From Petunia secreta (lineage: Eukaryota > Streptophyta > Magnoliopsida > Solanales > Solanaceae): a stretch of 64,000 nt of DNA. Numbering within the stretch: the stretch's first letter is position 1; each line of letters begins with the position of its first letter. The notes beneath the pieces were generated by a model. That model saw nothing but the letters and a program-made list of their open reading frames with translations, was not told the origin of the DNA and searched no databases. Of the stretch, positions 20,958-33,167 are shown piece after piece. The translations under genes and the position numbers were made by a program. The DNA lies in NCBI GenBank assembly GCA_029990175.1, contig JARKIP010000033.1, forward strand, positions 13,499,001-13,563,000. The letters run 5' to 3'.

Positions 20958-22398
20958 TCAAGCATAGCACTTCTCAGTATCATGACCAGGCCCTCCAGAG
21001 TGATAGGCGCAGGTTTTGGTTTGGTCAATGTAAGGTGTCATTCTATCAGGCATTTTGAATGGCACGGGTTGTATATGACCAGCTACTTTGAGTCTCTCGA
21101 ACAACTGGGCGCGAGACTCAGCCAGTGGGGTGTAGTTTCTTTTGGGTCTTGGATTATTGTTGGCGTGAGGCCTTAGTGAGTAAGTGTTGCTGTTTCGGTA
21201 GTTGGAACTTTGTGGGTATGTCGGTCTTTGCGGTGGTGGGTTTTGGTACATGGGCTGGGTGTTATAGACTAGGTAGGTGGGTGTGGGGTGGTATGTATGG
21301 GTAGGAGGGAGGAGGTGTTTGGTAGTAATGGTTGTGAGTAGGGGAGTGGCCGAGTGATGCGGCCACAAAGGAAACATCGTCCTTCTTCTTTCTTGAGGTG
21401 GTAGTGCTTCTAGCTTGTAGAGCTTTGTTAGCGACTTGTAATGCAGCCATGCTAACAATCTTTCCAGTCTTGAGTCCATCTTCGATCATGTCGCCAATCT
21501 TGATCAATTCTCCGAACTTCTTGTCTTGCAAATTCAGCATCTTGTCAAAACAGACATCTTCTTGTATGCGAATGAAAGTTGCAACTTTCTCAGCATCTTC
21601 TATGAGAGGTTGGACTTTGGCGGCTTCAGCCCTCCATCTGGTTGCAAACTCTCTAAAAGTCTCAGTGGGCGTCTTCTTCAATATCTCTAAGTAAAACTGA
21701 TCGGGCATAGCGTCAGTGTTATGCCCAAAACTATCAACAAAATCCCTAGCCATTGCTTCCCAGCTTGTCCACTTCTTGGTTTGTTGTTTAGAGTACCATA
21801 CCAGTGCATCTCCAGTTAGACTGCTGTTGAACAGCTACATATGTGACTCTTTTCATCATGCCCAACCCCAATCAGCTTGTCACAGTAAGATCTTAAGTTA
21901 GCCATTGGGTCTCCACTACCGTCGAACATGTTGAATTTGGGTATTTTGTAGCCTTCGGGTAGCTTCAAGTCAGGATACAAGCATAGATCCTCATAAGCTA
22001 ACCCTTGGGTTACCTTGGCGCCTTGGAGTTGTTTGAACTTCTCAACCAGCTATTGGACTTGTTCTTTGGTGCTGTCTGGGTCTTCCTTAGTCCAGGCATA
22101 CATTTCATGGTCCTTGGTGGGTGATGCCATGGTTTTGGTTTCAGCAGTGAAGGTGGGTATGTTGTTTTGTGGTACTTTTGGTGGTGCAGTGGGGGGTAGG
22201 GTAAGGAAGTTCTCTTTTGGGATAAAGCGGATCTTTGCCGTGAGGGCGAGAAGTTTGGTTTGGTTCAATAATCTCATCAGTATGTGTCAGAGGACTCCTA
22301 CTTTCCAATTCGAGCAATCTCTGCTCCAGCTTAGTGTAGTTTTCATAAGTGGCCATGCTTTGTTTCTCAGGAGTGCCAACCTTGTCGAACTCAGCCAT
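20958..22398 (-). pseudogene. Element C gag
   Basis: The start at 22398 gives MAEFDKVGTPEKQSM followed by a coiled-coil-like region (YTKLEQRLLELE). The frame shifts near 22250, has a TAG at about 22049, and shifts again near 21840. The gag core is clear: WTSWEAMARDFVDSFGHN, then FREFATRWRAEAAKVQP and a Tyr/Pro/His-rich tail. Near 20960-21000 is a CAYHSGGPGHDTEKCY motif, the Cys/His knuckle variant of Ogre gag. Confidence 0.85.
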
Positions 22399-22847
22399 GA
22401 TACTTCATCTCGCCCTTGTCCTTGTAGGTAAAGGGGGAGGTGTTCGGATCGATCCTTTAGACCTCAATCGGTATTGTGGCGCGGCCAGAATACTCAAACC
22501 AAACTTTAGGGGACTTAGGAACTGACATATCAAAACAAGAAGATAAAATGTGAGTATGCGTTAGCTTAAATAAAAATTGCGTCCTATCATGCATGGGACC
22601 TCTTTTGTGCCAGAGGTGGGCCTATCGTGGATTCGAAGTAAATGTTTGTACCAAACACATCATTTCTTTTGAATAAACATGATCATTACCAATCTAAAAC
22701 CTAAAAAATGACGACATTTTATTTAGTTTGTTTGGCTTTATTACAACCACTAATGACTCGATAAAGACGAAAATGACAATAAAGAAAGGACAAGACGACT
22801 TGACTCAACACGACTAGACTAGGCGCCAAGCAAAAAGGACTTCAGGT
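22399..22847 (-). other. Spacer between ORF1b and gag of element C
   Basis: AT-rich, with no ORF or repeat of note. In Ogre elements the ORF1-gag spacer is similarly non-coding. Confidence 0.6.
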
Positions 22848-24462
22848 TCAAACATCAGCTCCAGCGTCTCCCTTTTCCTTATCCTCTTTGGCTTTCTCCT
22901 TGGGTTTGTGCACCAGACTAATGAGCGGAGTATTAGCAAATGTTTCCAACAAGTCTTTCCCATCCTCCATGTCACCCAGAGCCTTTACTAAGAACTCGCA
23001 AATTTCAAATCCTCTTTCTTCTTTCTCTTCCAGCGGTACTGACTTAAAGTATTCTCCCCATCCCTTGAGAAAATCTTGCAAATTCCCAACAGCTTGCCTT
23101 GCAGTCATGACCTTGCCAGTCCAATACTTGAGTTCATCCCCTTTGATCTTATCTTTATATTGTTTTCTCATTTCTCTTTCTTGCGTCATCCTTAACTCCT
23201 TCTTTCTTTGGTTAAACTCTTGCTTTAGCTTCTTGTATTTTTCAGAAGCATTTGGAGCCTTGGCTTTAAGCGTAGTCTTAGATCGATACTTTGCCTTGTC
23301 TTCGTCAAGCCACTGAGGATAGGTCAGGGTAGCTATGGGGTTCACCCTACTATCACGACCACGACAAAACTGCATAGTAAGCCTTTTCTCCCACATTGTT
23401 AGTATGGTGAGGACCATCGGATGCTCAATGCCTTTTATGTCAACATTGAAACTTCTTCCCTGAGTTAATTGCGGAGTTTGTTGTGTCATGCCCACTTGCT
23501 GAAGGATCCTTAGAGGAACTTATTGATGAGTTCCTCGGAATCCAATCAATGTCAAGAAGGTGATGTCTTGTCCTTGTATGGAGACAACGAAACCAACACA
23601 ATTCTCGATCACCTATTGCACCTCTTGCAGTTCCTCGAGCCTAGTGTACCATCCTTCCATGTCTGCGGGGTATTCCCATGTCACTGTTCCAGCCATGCGG
23701 GTGCTATGTGAGCGAATCCCTCCTTGACAAGAGGGTTTTGGTGCCACCGGACTGACAGGGACGCTGTGCAAATGCTCTATCAACCAGATTTCTAGCAGCA
23801 GATTGAAACCTTCGGAAAAGTCTCCTCCTCTCCTACATTTAGTCAAAGCCCTTTAAACTTCCCCCAAAATCATTGGAACCAAACTCACTTGACGCTTGAA
23901 GGCACCTTTGTGCAGCCCCCTACTATTCTCCCAAGCCTTATGTTAACCTTGCCTCCTTTCTCGGGAAAAACCATGCTTCCAAGAAAAGCAATGATGAAAG
24001 CATTGGATTCGATCCACTCCCAATCTTGAATCTCCCATGCCCCATTCCATTCGTGTCTAAGTGTCGGATCTCCAAACCTAACATGACCTTCCCATCGATC
24101 ACCCCCTCGGCATATGGATCATAAGGAGCTCCCAACAATTCAATGAACTCCTTAGGCTCCACCTCTCGAGGATAAATCATGGTCTCAGGTCCAGGCTCTA
24201 ACCCCGATAGTCCTCCAAATTCTTCAACCATCGGTGCCAAATCGAAACCGTTGAAATGAAACACAACCCTTTTGTAGTCCCAGAAATGGGTAGCAGCTTC
24301 AACCAAGCCAGTCATGGTAGTGTAGTTCTTGAGAGCTATCAATTCCCCCAACATCTTTTGAACATAAGCTTTGCTGACAACGGCCAAATCCTCCCACCAA
24401 AGTCTGATCAAGTGGGGAGGTCGGGAAACAATCTCAAATTGGAGGGTGCCCTTTGCAGCCAT
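22848..24462 (-). pseudogene. Element C ORF1, downstream copy (ORF1b)
   Basis: The first frame starts at the Met of MAAKGTLQFE, chosen over an upstream Met at 24582 because the element D copy starts at the same point. It contains RLWWEDLAVVSKAYVQKMLG, VVFHFNGFDLAPMVEEFGGL and IKHL-like text up to 23938. Later frames hold RGGDFSEGFNLLLEIWLIEHL (23846-23613) and a 215-residue C-terminal part (23495-22848) with PQWLDEDKAKY and a long Lys/Glu-rich coiled coil. At least two frameshifts and stops separate the parts. ORF1 has no established function in Ogre elements. The N-terminal part resembles plant mobile domain-like sequence; this is an impression from memory. Confidence 0.75.
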
Positions 24463-24785
24463 AGTCTGAAAACAAAAATAAGGAAAGGTAAATGACCAAA
24501 ACACCCTTATAGTTTCGATCATGTTCAAACAGACAATCAATGCTTTGTGCAAACGCTTCTTCGAATTATTGCAATTTTTCACTTTTCGGGTTAAAAACCC
24601 TTTCTGACATTTGGCGTAGGTTTACTAATGGACAATTACGTGCCAAGGACGTACAGTCTTCCTAGGTTTGTCGTTATGCAAAAAGGATAAATACCAATTA
24701 TTCTCATAAATTCCCCGAAATTAGTACATGACAATAATTTGGAAAAGTAAAAATACAAAAGAAGGAATGAAAATGACAATTTAGA
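24463..24785 (-). other. Spacer between the two ORF1 copies of element C
   Basis: No ORF related to ORF1. AT-rich. Nothing else noted. Confidence 0.55.
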
Positions 24786-26316
24786 CTAGGCAGCACACTC
24801 TTTTTCCATCTTATCTCTCTTTGCTTCTCTTGTAGTCTCCTTGATTTCCTCCATAATCTTGACTAAGTATCCTTTGGCTGCTACCAAGTGTAAGATGTCT
24901 ACCTCTGCGCACTCTGAATTCCATTGTTCAAGCTTTGTTTCTAATGCCTCTATCTTTCCTTCTAGTTCTAATGTACGCTTCTTCCACACTTCGATCTCTT
25001 CTTTGTTTTCCTTATCAATCTTGACAGCCTTCAGTATGAACTCTCAGTACCGGATTTGAGCCTCCGCTGCACGATCACTTACGTTGTACTCGGCCCTACT
25101 ACCACATTTCCCTTCACACTAGAGCGCAGCGTGCTTTTTTAGTTTGGTTCGCATCTAGCGTTGTATCTATCAAGTGCTAGAGATGCTTCTTCCATGACTT
25201 GCCTTTCTTCCCATGACTTCCTAATGCTTTGACCCGGTGAACAATATCTTCAATGTAGTCAAACTGATAATCTTTCATGTTCGGTACCAATGGTATGATT
25301 TGTTTCCTCCCTGCTTGCCTCATTACCCTTAGCGGTTGATAGGGTTTGAGGCCTCTTAACCCCATAAGTATTACAAAGGATGCCTTCTCAGAGCTAATGA
25401 TGAAATCTGATGAAGGAAACCAAGTGAACATCCACTGGATTGAGTCCTCCGTTATGTCTTCGAACAATTTTACCCACTTCTCTATGCTACTTGGCTGTTT
25501 GAATTTTTTTGAACCCCATACCGTTCACCAGTCAGGTTGTTGCAACCAGTTGGTTTGGACAATGCTTGTGCGCCTCTCGCTTTCCCTAAATGTTCTTTGA
25601 ACCATGCTTGTAGTAAAAGGTTACACCCTTGGAAGTATCTCGCTCCTATTTTGCAACACCCAGAGCTCGATAAATGTCTGCTACTATCATAGGAGCTATG
25701 GTGTAATGATAACCATCAATCTGCTGAACACTGCATCGACAACCATGACAAGTCTTGAACATATGTCGTGACTTGAACTTTCGGGGAAAACCATCACTCC
25801 CAGGAAACTAATAGCAAATGCAAGTGGTCTAGCCCGCCTCCAATCACCATAGGACTTAAACTCCTTCTTATGACTATCATAACGCCCTCAAATGTCCAAA
25901 CCGAGTATAAAAATAAGAAAAGGGGATCTTCTTTTGTTGTAAAAATCCCACGTCCACACTTGCTACTATCCCTAACTTCTCACGAAACTCGTCAGCCGTG
26001 GGACGCTAGGTGCTAGTATGCGACCCCCTTGCCAACGATGTTTGTCTAACCCCGACTGTGACACAAAACCTCATATTTCTTCCAACAAAGGTGTTAATTC
26101 AATGTCCCCAAACCTAAACACGTTCAATTCTTCATCCCAAAATGACACCGCTGCTTCGATCATCTCTCTACACGGTTCCATTTCTAGTAATGAAACCAAA
26201 TGACCCAAGTGTTGACGTACGTCAGTTTGCTCTCCTATTGACAAATTGTTCCACCAATTGGTTAACAAAGGAGGTGCGCCCATAGTCATCCCAAAACGAT
26301 GTAACTTTTGACTCAT
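24786..26316 (-). pseudogene. Element C ORF1, upstream copy (ORF1a)
   Basis: A second, more decayed ORF1. The N-terminal piece (26316-26071) has LTNWWNNLSIGEQTDVRQHLG and NVFRFGDIELTPLLEEI, collinear with the start of ORF1b. The middle (25467-25177) has SIQWMFTWFPSSDFIISSEKAS, PYQPLRVMRQAGRKQIIP, matching element D ORF1. The end (24989-24786) is a Glu/Lys coiled coil. Several stops and shifts intervene around 25470-26070. Two ORF1 genes in one element could come from a tandem duplication or recombination between elements. Confidence 0.72.
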
Positions 26317-26925
26317 CGTGACCTAAAAAGAAGAAATAAAATTTAAAACCCCGGCCCCTTTGAGAATAATCAAACAAATCAAAATGCGCTTTCATTCTTG
26401 TCTCACTTTTTCTCTTTTCTTTTCTCTCAATTGCACGTAATCATTTCCAAACATCCCTTTGGGGTCGGAAACCCGTTTAGATAGTTTGGGCAAGTTGAAA
26501 AATAGTCGGCTCACAGGGAGCCATTCCTACGGCATGATGCATGCTTATTACAATAGAAGAGTGGTGTAATTTCTAGACACGGTTCCCCAAGGCGGATGAC
26601 CAAGGAGTGGGATCATTTGAAATTGTTGGCTATACCACGGACCAACTATATTTCAACATGTCCCTCTTAAAATGTGTTTTGGTGGTGAAGCGACCGTGGG
26701 ATCCACGTAACCGCCGTGTATGTGTGAAGTGTCGTTTCCCACGAGTGGGGGAGTATGAGTGAAGTGTGTGAAATGTCATATAAAGAATTTAATACACTAT
26801 ATAAAGTGTAACAAAGAAAAACAAAATAGGAAACCAAGTTAGTATAATGATAATAATAGTGAATAACAAGATATCAATTAAATAAATCCCAAAACAAAGA
26901 CATGTTGTGGTTAGGACTTTGAGTA
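26317..26925 (-). other. Leader of element C between primer site and ORF1a
   Basis: Untranslated. It contains the hairpin at 26609-26664 conserved in element D. The rest shows no ORF. Confidence 0.7.
26609..26664 (-). other. Conserved leader hairpin of element C
   Basis: Outer arms GGGA...TTGAAAT and ATTTCAA...TCCC, inner arms GTTGG and CCAAC, loop starting TCCGTGGTA, about 262 bases after the primer site. Element D has the same architecture at 41072-41128 with two base changes on each side that keep pairing. Confidence 0.75.
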
Positions 26926-26943
26926 TCCCCAGCGGAGTAACCA
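26926..26943 (-). other. Primer binding site of element C
   Basis: The minus strand reads TGGTTACTCCGCTGGGGA, a diverged version of the Ogre-type primer site (TGGCGACTCCACTGGGGA in the usual form, described as tRNA-Arg). It is three bases (GAA) after the LTR end, the same spacing as in D. Confidence 0.8.
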
Positions 26944-26946
26944 TTC

Positions 26947-29900
26947 TGTCATACCCATTTTGGACTCAACTCGAGGCGAGTCGGATTTCGGATTTGACTG
27001 GGTGAACTCGTTTGAGTTAAGATTTTAGAGTCGCTACCGAATATAGATTCTAAGGCATAGTAGGTCACCTAAGCGTCCAAAGTTAAGTTCAAAAGGTCTA
27101 CTAGTCTGCCTTAGAGATCCTATGTGGGTAAGAAGTCCAAGTGACTCAGGGAAGAAGGTCTTAGGCACTTCCCCGAGTCCCACCAAAAGGTGGTTACTGT
27201 CTGAGTCTTAATCTTGGGATGTAAACAGTGTATATTATCATATGAATACTAACTTGGATTTAACATTTGAGCTAAGATATAACATGCTTCTACACACACA
27301 TACAAACAGTTTTCACATTCGGCCTAGGTTTTCAGCCTAGTCGTTTCTACGACCTCTAATATCATAAGCCTAAAAGTAAACAAGTGTTATACGTGTTCAA
27401 TCTTGACTTGTACACACCACTAACATGTTAGAGAAGATTGTCTATTTAAATAGTCTATTTGTTAGCAAAAGGGACCAAAAAGGGGTTTGTTTTAAAACAA
27501 AATGTCGGCTCATTTAGGGTCGGTGTGACTCGTCATTAATTGTCGAGCCCTAACCTTAATCGCCTTTTCTGTATAGGGGTCGGATTTAGAAATATTTATA
27601 GGCAAAGGGGGGCTGTTTTCGAAAGATGAGTTGACAAAAGCACACAAGAGTAAATAAGGGCTATCGCACATAATAGTACTTATATATAGATATAGGCATG
27701 CAATTATATGTCCTAAGCAATAGTTGTTTCTTTAGAAAAATTATTTTAAAGTGTACAAGTGACCCCAAGAACTTTATACACCCTCATACACTATTAGATT
27801 AGTGTATAAGAGTGTTTGAGTATCAAAAATATTTTATATACGTATACAGGCCATCTTTGAAAGGTTTACTGGGCCTGGACAATTTGCGTAAAAATAGAAA
27901 CAGTTTTAAACACATGAAAAGGCCTGAGGCTGAAAATGTTATCGGCCCGATCTGCTTGCTTAAAAAACACATAAAAAAAGGCCTGCTTCAAAAAAGGTCC
28001 AATTTTAATAAGTAGAACACATATAGTTCCTGTTTACCAAAAATTTAGCTAGTAACACTAACTAATCATGGTTTTGGGCACCTAAAGTGTACAGATCCTC
28101 AAGAATAGCGGCAATTAAATCATATCGTCAGTTTTCACAAAGAAATAAATCAGAACCATTTTTAATCTATTGTTTAAACATGATGCAATGCATACAGGGA
28201 GGAAGAGAGTAAGAAAATGGCCCCTGGGTAGCCAGTTTGGCACAACCTCATGGTTGCACCCCTGTTTTAAGAAGATACAGACAGGGTACCTAGTAAATAT
28301 ACAAGTTTGGGGCAGTTTCTAAAGGAAAGGACACAAGCCACAAGTTCAAATTTCTCTAGTTCTCCTAGAGTTCTAAGTTATACTCAATAAACAGCCATAG
28401 GATCAAAATCTAATCACCACAGTCCTGGAATCAACTTAAAAAAAAAAAGAGTCCAGATCCTGACTCTCTCAAGCCTCGAGGAGTACCAGGCCATAGCTTG
28501 GTTAGTTAAGGCAATCTAAATAACTTGCAAATACAAAATCAACCAGGGAAAGGGGAAGGGGGAAAGACCTGGGCAAAAGAGAGGTCTGCCAGAAGTAAGT
28601 GCAGTCAAGTGCACCTTTTGTTGTGTTTTACAGAGGTTCGGAGTATAGGTAAGTTATACCAGTGATCCTAAGGAACAAGGGATGGGGCAAGATCATATTA
28701 AGAGAACATATACACACACAGGTGTCCTAGTTAGTTACAGTTTGAGCAACAGTCTCACTTGTTTAAATTTCACCTTCATTAGCAAACATAGGTAAGGTTT
28801 CAAAAAGGCCTAAGTTCCTTTAAGATAACCAGTGCACCCAGAACCCAAAACAAGACCAAGTAGGCAGGTAGTTTAAAAGAGACAGAAATAGGATAAGCAC
28901 ATGCAGACATACATAGTTGCAAACAAATATGAGTGGGTGAGAGATTACTTTCTGAAAGCTTGTGGAATTAAAGTGAATATAGACAGCAAAATAAGAGCAG
29001 GATTAGCACAGACAGTGATGACTCCCTGTGATTCCAGAAAAATTGAAAGTAAAGAGCTATGTAGAATTTTATTAAGTGTGCTAGTGTTGTCTCTGAATTT
29101 TTAGTGCTCAGAAACTTGTCCCTCTAGGTTGAAAAGAAGTCAGTTTAAATAGGTGTGAGGGAGTCCTGATTCTAACGGGTAAAAGAAACAAAGAAGGCAA
29201 AGAAATATTGCTTCCAAAGTTAGGGAAATCAGTCTAGTATCTTTCCCATATATAGACCAATCAAAAAATTCTCAAATTAAGGTAAATTGAACCTCCCCAA
29301 TCCCTGGGATTCCTGCCTTTTGAATACAAAGAGGTCCAGGTTCAAAAATCATTCAAGGAAGTATATTCTAAGCTTGAAAATATCATGATCATCTTCTCAA
29401 ATTTCCACAGATTCATTAAATTAGGTATAGTCATCACCTATTCGAAATATTTAATCCAGGATTTCAAATCAATTCAAACAGGACCCTTTTATTATGCCAA
29501 TCAAACTATCATTCCAATCATAAATATTTAATCACAGATATCATGCTCTTTGACAGAGTAGGAAGTTGGATTCGAACAAGAATGAACATAGACAGTTTAG
29601 GCATTGCCCCTGATTTTCATTAAGAATTAATAGAGATGTCCTAAGGCCTAAATGATGAGCCTATTTACACAGTCATGTGAGGTTTCAAAGAAACATTTAA
29701 CTTCAATCAGTGAGATAATCAAGAATAGTAACCTATGGATTTTAACTAATTAAAATCGCAAGTAATCACATACTCACGTTGATACACAGAAAATATAGGC
29801 AAGTATAGGCATGAATTTCACGAATCTAAAACGTTAAAGAGAAGAAGGGATATTACCCATTTAGGTTTTAGGAATCAAGTTCAAATTGACCCGATTCAGG

Positions 29901-30864
29901 TCATGCATAGGGTTTTTTCCCCTTTTCTCACACTGGTGTCAAATAATTTTAGTAAGGACAGTCACCGGCGTACCTTTCTCCGATGACAAAAACTCACGTC
30001 GATGAGAGGTCAAATTTGACCTCCGTCGAAACACCGCAAATAGCACCAAGGTTTTGTAGCGGACAGTCAGGAGAATACAATGGTACCATTTGTTCTCAAT
30101 TTCACCGGCGGAGTTGGCCGGAGTCGGCCTTTAACAGTAGTGACTAGGGTTTAGCTATCCTTCGTCCAAACCCCATTGAAAGTGGATGGGTTGTGTTGCG
30201 AACGACGAGGGTAGTCCAATTATACCAGTTTCCCCAATTTTCACTGGTTGATATAGCCAGAATGGCCATCGACAGCGGTGGCGATTGAAATCGCCAAAAG
30301 GGGAAGAGAGAGAGTCCGGGACAGGGGTGTGAAAAAAATGGGAAACATATTGGGGGTTTTGGGGTGTAGAAACAAAGGAAATTAATTTGGACCGTTGGAT
30401 CACCTACGTGGACGATCAGGATCGATCCACGTAGGCATGACATGTAAAAAATGGGCTTATGTGTATGCCTTATGTATATATGCGTGAATATATGTATAAA
30501 TATTATATAAATGGGTATAAAATAGGTATAAAATGACATAAAATAGTATAAAATGGATATGATATGAAATTATAGGAAAATTAAGAAATTAATTTTAAAA
30601 TGTTAGGAAGGCTAAAATGCCTAAAAATTGTAATTTTGAGGCTTGAAACAATTTTGAAGGTTTCGCCAAAAATAGGAGTAATTGTAGAAAATTGTCAAAT
30701 AGCTATGGTTTGAGACGATGCTTTTGAAAATGGCCTTAATTGCCAGGGTATTATGAGAATGAAATTTTGAAGATAACAGACAAGGTAGGAATGGATACAC
30801 AAGTGCGTGTAAATTCAAGAACGGTTGATTTTGAAAATAGGAGGGATAAAATTGGGTGTCAACA
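26947..30864 (-). repeat. Element C 5' LTR, 3918 bp
   Basis: On the minus strand it starts TGTTGACACCCAATTTT, the same start as the LTRs of D and the solo LTR, and ends GGGTATGACA next to the primer site. It is AT-rich with several A/T tracts. The stretch at 30480-30560 (plus strand) repeats TATAAAAT-like words. ORFs such as 30144-30539 look like chance. The partner LTR is outside the window. Confidence 0.87.
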
Positions 30865-31195
30865 TTACCCATACGATTTGCAAGGCTAAGACAAGAGTTT
30901 GAGTGAAAAGAAACTTGTCGGAATGAGTAAACCCCTAGGTCATTCTCCATATTTACATCTACTTTAAAGTGTTGAGTTCATTGCATGCTTTTAGTGTTAA
31001 TAATTAGTTGTAGTTGTAGTTATTTCAATTATTTAAGAGTCAACAAAAAATTCATAAAACCCGTTACTATTCAATCTAAGATTAAAAGATTGCAAGCTAG
31101 CTCCCTGAGGAAATCGACCCCGACTCTTAGTTGGGTACTACTATCTTTGACGATCGCCTCATACCTTTATAGGTGAGCGGATTGAACGTGGATCA
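30865..31195 (+). repeat. Element E 5' LTR, 3' part (Athila-like)
   Basis: Ends in GATCA six bases before a tRNA-Asp-type primer site. It contains TCCCTGAGG.AATCGACCCCGACT, wording seen in the ends of Athila/TR-GAG LTRs. It is cut at 30865 by element C; the first part lies left of C. Confidence 0.72.
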
Positions 31196-31201
31196 AATTT
31201 T

Positions 31202-31218
31202 TGCACCATTGCCGGGGA
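31202..31218 (+). other. Primer binding site of element E
   Basis: TGCACCATTGCCGGGGA is a decayed tRNA-Asp site: compare TGGCGCCGTTGCCGGGGA in B. Same six-base spacing from the LTR. Confidence 0.78.
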
Positions 31219-31327
31219 GCTACGGTACATCTATTAGATTTAATATTTCACGTTCTTATCTTGTGAGTAATTCCTACCATTTTACCTCTTGTTTTTGGTT
31301 TTACCGTGTCTAGGTGACTACTAGCAA

Positions 31328-32160
31328 TATGAAGAAATCCAAATCGAGCTATACAGAACACCCTCTACAATCGTGCAAATGAGGGAGCTCCATTTTCAAA
31401 GGTCCAATGGCTCCAAATGATTATGATGGAGAAACCGAGGAAGATTATGATGACACTTCTCTTAGTGAGGAGAGAGATGAAATTCATGATGTGTTTGAAG
31501 AGAATGATCATCCGTACGTTGAAGATGGTGCCCCAATTAATGGAGACCCATTGGCAACAACCAAGCCAATGCGAGAGTGAATGTTGATAACAATGTTGGT
31601 GTTGCGGGCAATGCACACCAAAGAGGCAACAATGCTAACCGAGGAGGTTGAGGTGCAAACCGAGGTGTTCGTGTAAATCAAGAAAATCAAAGAGCTAATC
31701 GAGTGAATATTCGCAATATCAACCGAAACCAAAGAAATGCAAGGGGAGCCCCAAATTCAAATCCATTGGTACAAGATATGGAAGAGTTCGATGAAGAAGT
31801 GAGTATGGAAAGTTTTGCTAGTACAATTTTTCCACCACCTATTCGTAGAAATGCTACTTTCAACACTCCACAAGTGATCTTGCATGGGTTTGACCAAAAT
31901 GGATACTTTAGTGGAGGCAAGCATGATGATCCAAATGAGCATTTGTGGAATTTCATCCAAACATGCCATCTCTACAAGTCGGCCCATTGTACGGAAGAAT
32001 CTTTACGCCTAAGGGTCTTTCTCCATTCTCTATCCGGGAAGACCAAGGCATGGTTGACCAAGCTACGCAATAATTCAATTTATACTTAGGAGAAACTAGT
32101 AAATCAATTCTTTGCAAAATTCTTACCTAAGGGTAAGCAAGCTTCAATCATTATAAAACA
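31328..32160 (+). pseudogene. Element E gag remnant
   Basis: A decayed gag of the same superfamily as the B gag. The first part is acidic (NDYDGETEEDYDD), with an early stop. The best piece is 31703-32089 with QVILHGFDQNGYFSGG, HDDPNEHLWNFIQTCHLYK and SLRLRVFLHSLSGKTKAWL. A TAG at 32087-32089 interrupts it, and QFFAKFLPKGKQ continues to about 32160. Protease and the rest are absent; the LINE begins here. It is only the capsid part of an old element. Confidence 0.8.
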
Positions 32161-32237
32161 TCCCCCTTGTTAATCAACAAGCTGACAACGTAGGTCTCCT
32201 ATAATCTAAAACTAATGAGAATGAAGCACTGACCCTG

Positions 32238-33060
32238 TTGGCCAATGAACAAAATCTAGATCCCCTCGCTGCTTGTTCAAAGTCTACTCTAAGTCAGCCA
32301 ATAAATTTCCATGCATTTTCTACTTCCATCACACAAGAATCATTACAATGCATGAAGATAGATAAAAGTTCTATAAATAAGACTTTTACTGTGCACTCAA
32401 TAACAAACCCTTCCACTTCTCAAAATTCACTACTTAAGAATGCCCAGACTTCCATCCAGAAATATGAGCTTTCGATCAAGACTTCACAGAGCAACATTGA
32501 GGGTAAACCCAAGAGCCCCTAATCAGTTCACCATGAACCCTGAACCACCACCACTTCCCAGACAGAACCCACCACCCCAAACATTCCTACTTCAACCAAG
32601 ACTGAATCAAATACTACTATCTGTACTAGAACAAGTTCTAGAGGGACATGCACTCCTTTTCAATATGATGGCCAGCAATCAAGAAATCATTGTAGCTCTA
32701 CAGAATCTAAATTTCTTATCTCGAGTGATAACAAAATGAATGAGGATAGGAAGTACTTACTACATGGATCAACTCTTTTACCAACAAATTGTCCAACCAG
32801 TAGTCTATGAAAATCAACACATGAACCAACAACCCAATCGTCATTTTTACCATCCAATAGAGAACCCAATGCAGGAGATCATTGCACCTTGGCCAATTCA
32901 AGCAGTTCCTCAGGGTGCCCTCCAACCCCCCTTTCCACTAGAATTTTTTCCACCACCACCCAATCAAAAAGCTCCAGAACTAATCATTCCAAACAATCAA
33001 AACAACACACCACCAGAAATTCCACAGGAAAACTTATAAGTAAATGCAACAAACCTACGA
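32238..33060 (+). pseudogene. LINE ORF1 remnant
   Basis: Three short Pro/Gln/Asn-rich frames (32238-32522, 32440-32739, 32740-33039) with no stable domain. The usual CCHC zinc finger of plant LINE ORF1 is not visible, so ORF1 is probably 5'-truncated. Placement before the endonuclease is the main support. Confidence 0.45.
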
Positions 33061-33167
33061 GAAATCATGATAATGTTATTCAAGGAAAATGTAGGGAAGA
33101 TATATGTTCTACTATGCCCGAACATAATGCGTAAAAGAACCATGGAAATCAGAACCCAAACATCCAA

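Larger units (their letters stand above)
15138..30864 (-). mobile_element. Element C: Ogre/Tat-type Ty3/gypsy retrotransposon, 3' end outside window
   Basis: On the minus strand the order is 5' LTR (26947-30864), primer site, two ORF1-like genes, gag, protease, G-patch, probable intron, RT, RNase H, second archaeal-type RNase H, integrase and 3' region. ORF1 upstream of gag, the second RNase H, the Ogre-type primer site and the long LTR identify the Ogre/Tat lineage. Element A is inserted in the 3' region at 15137/15138, so the purine tract and 3' LTR lie left of the window. The first flanking bases on the right are TTACC. Coding is decayed throughout. Confidence 0.9.

Noticed and set aside
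30144..30539. 131-codon minus-strand ORF with membrane-like start
   Set aside because: Lies inside the C LTR, overlaps another frame, and its composition follows AT-rich DNA.
32161..32237. Target duplication of the LINE
   Set aside because: I compared the bases after the poly(A) with those near 32150-32240 and found no convincing match, so the left boundary stays approximate.
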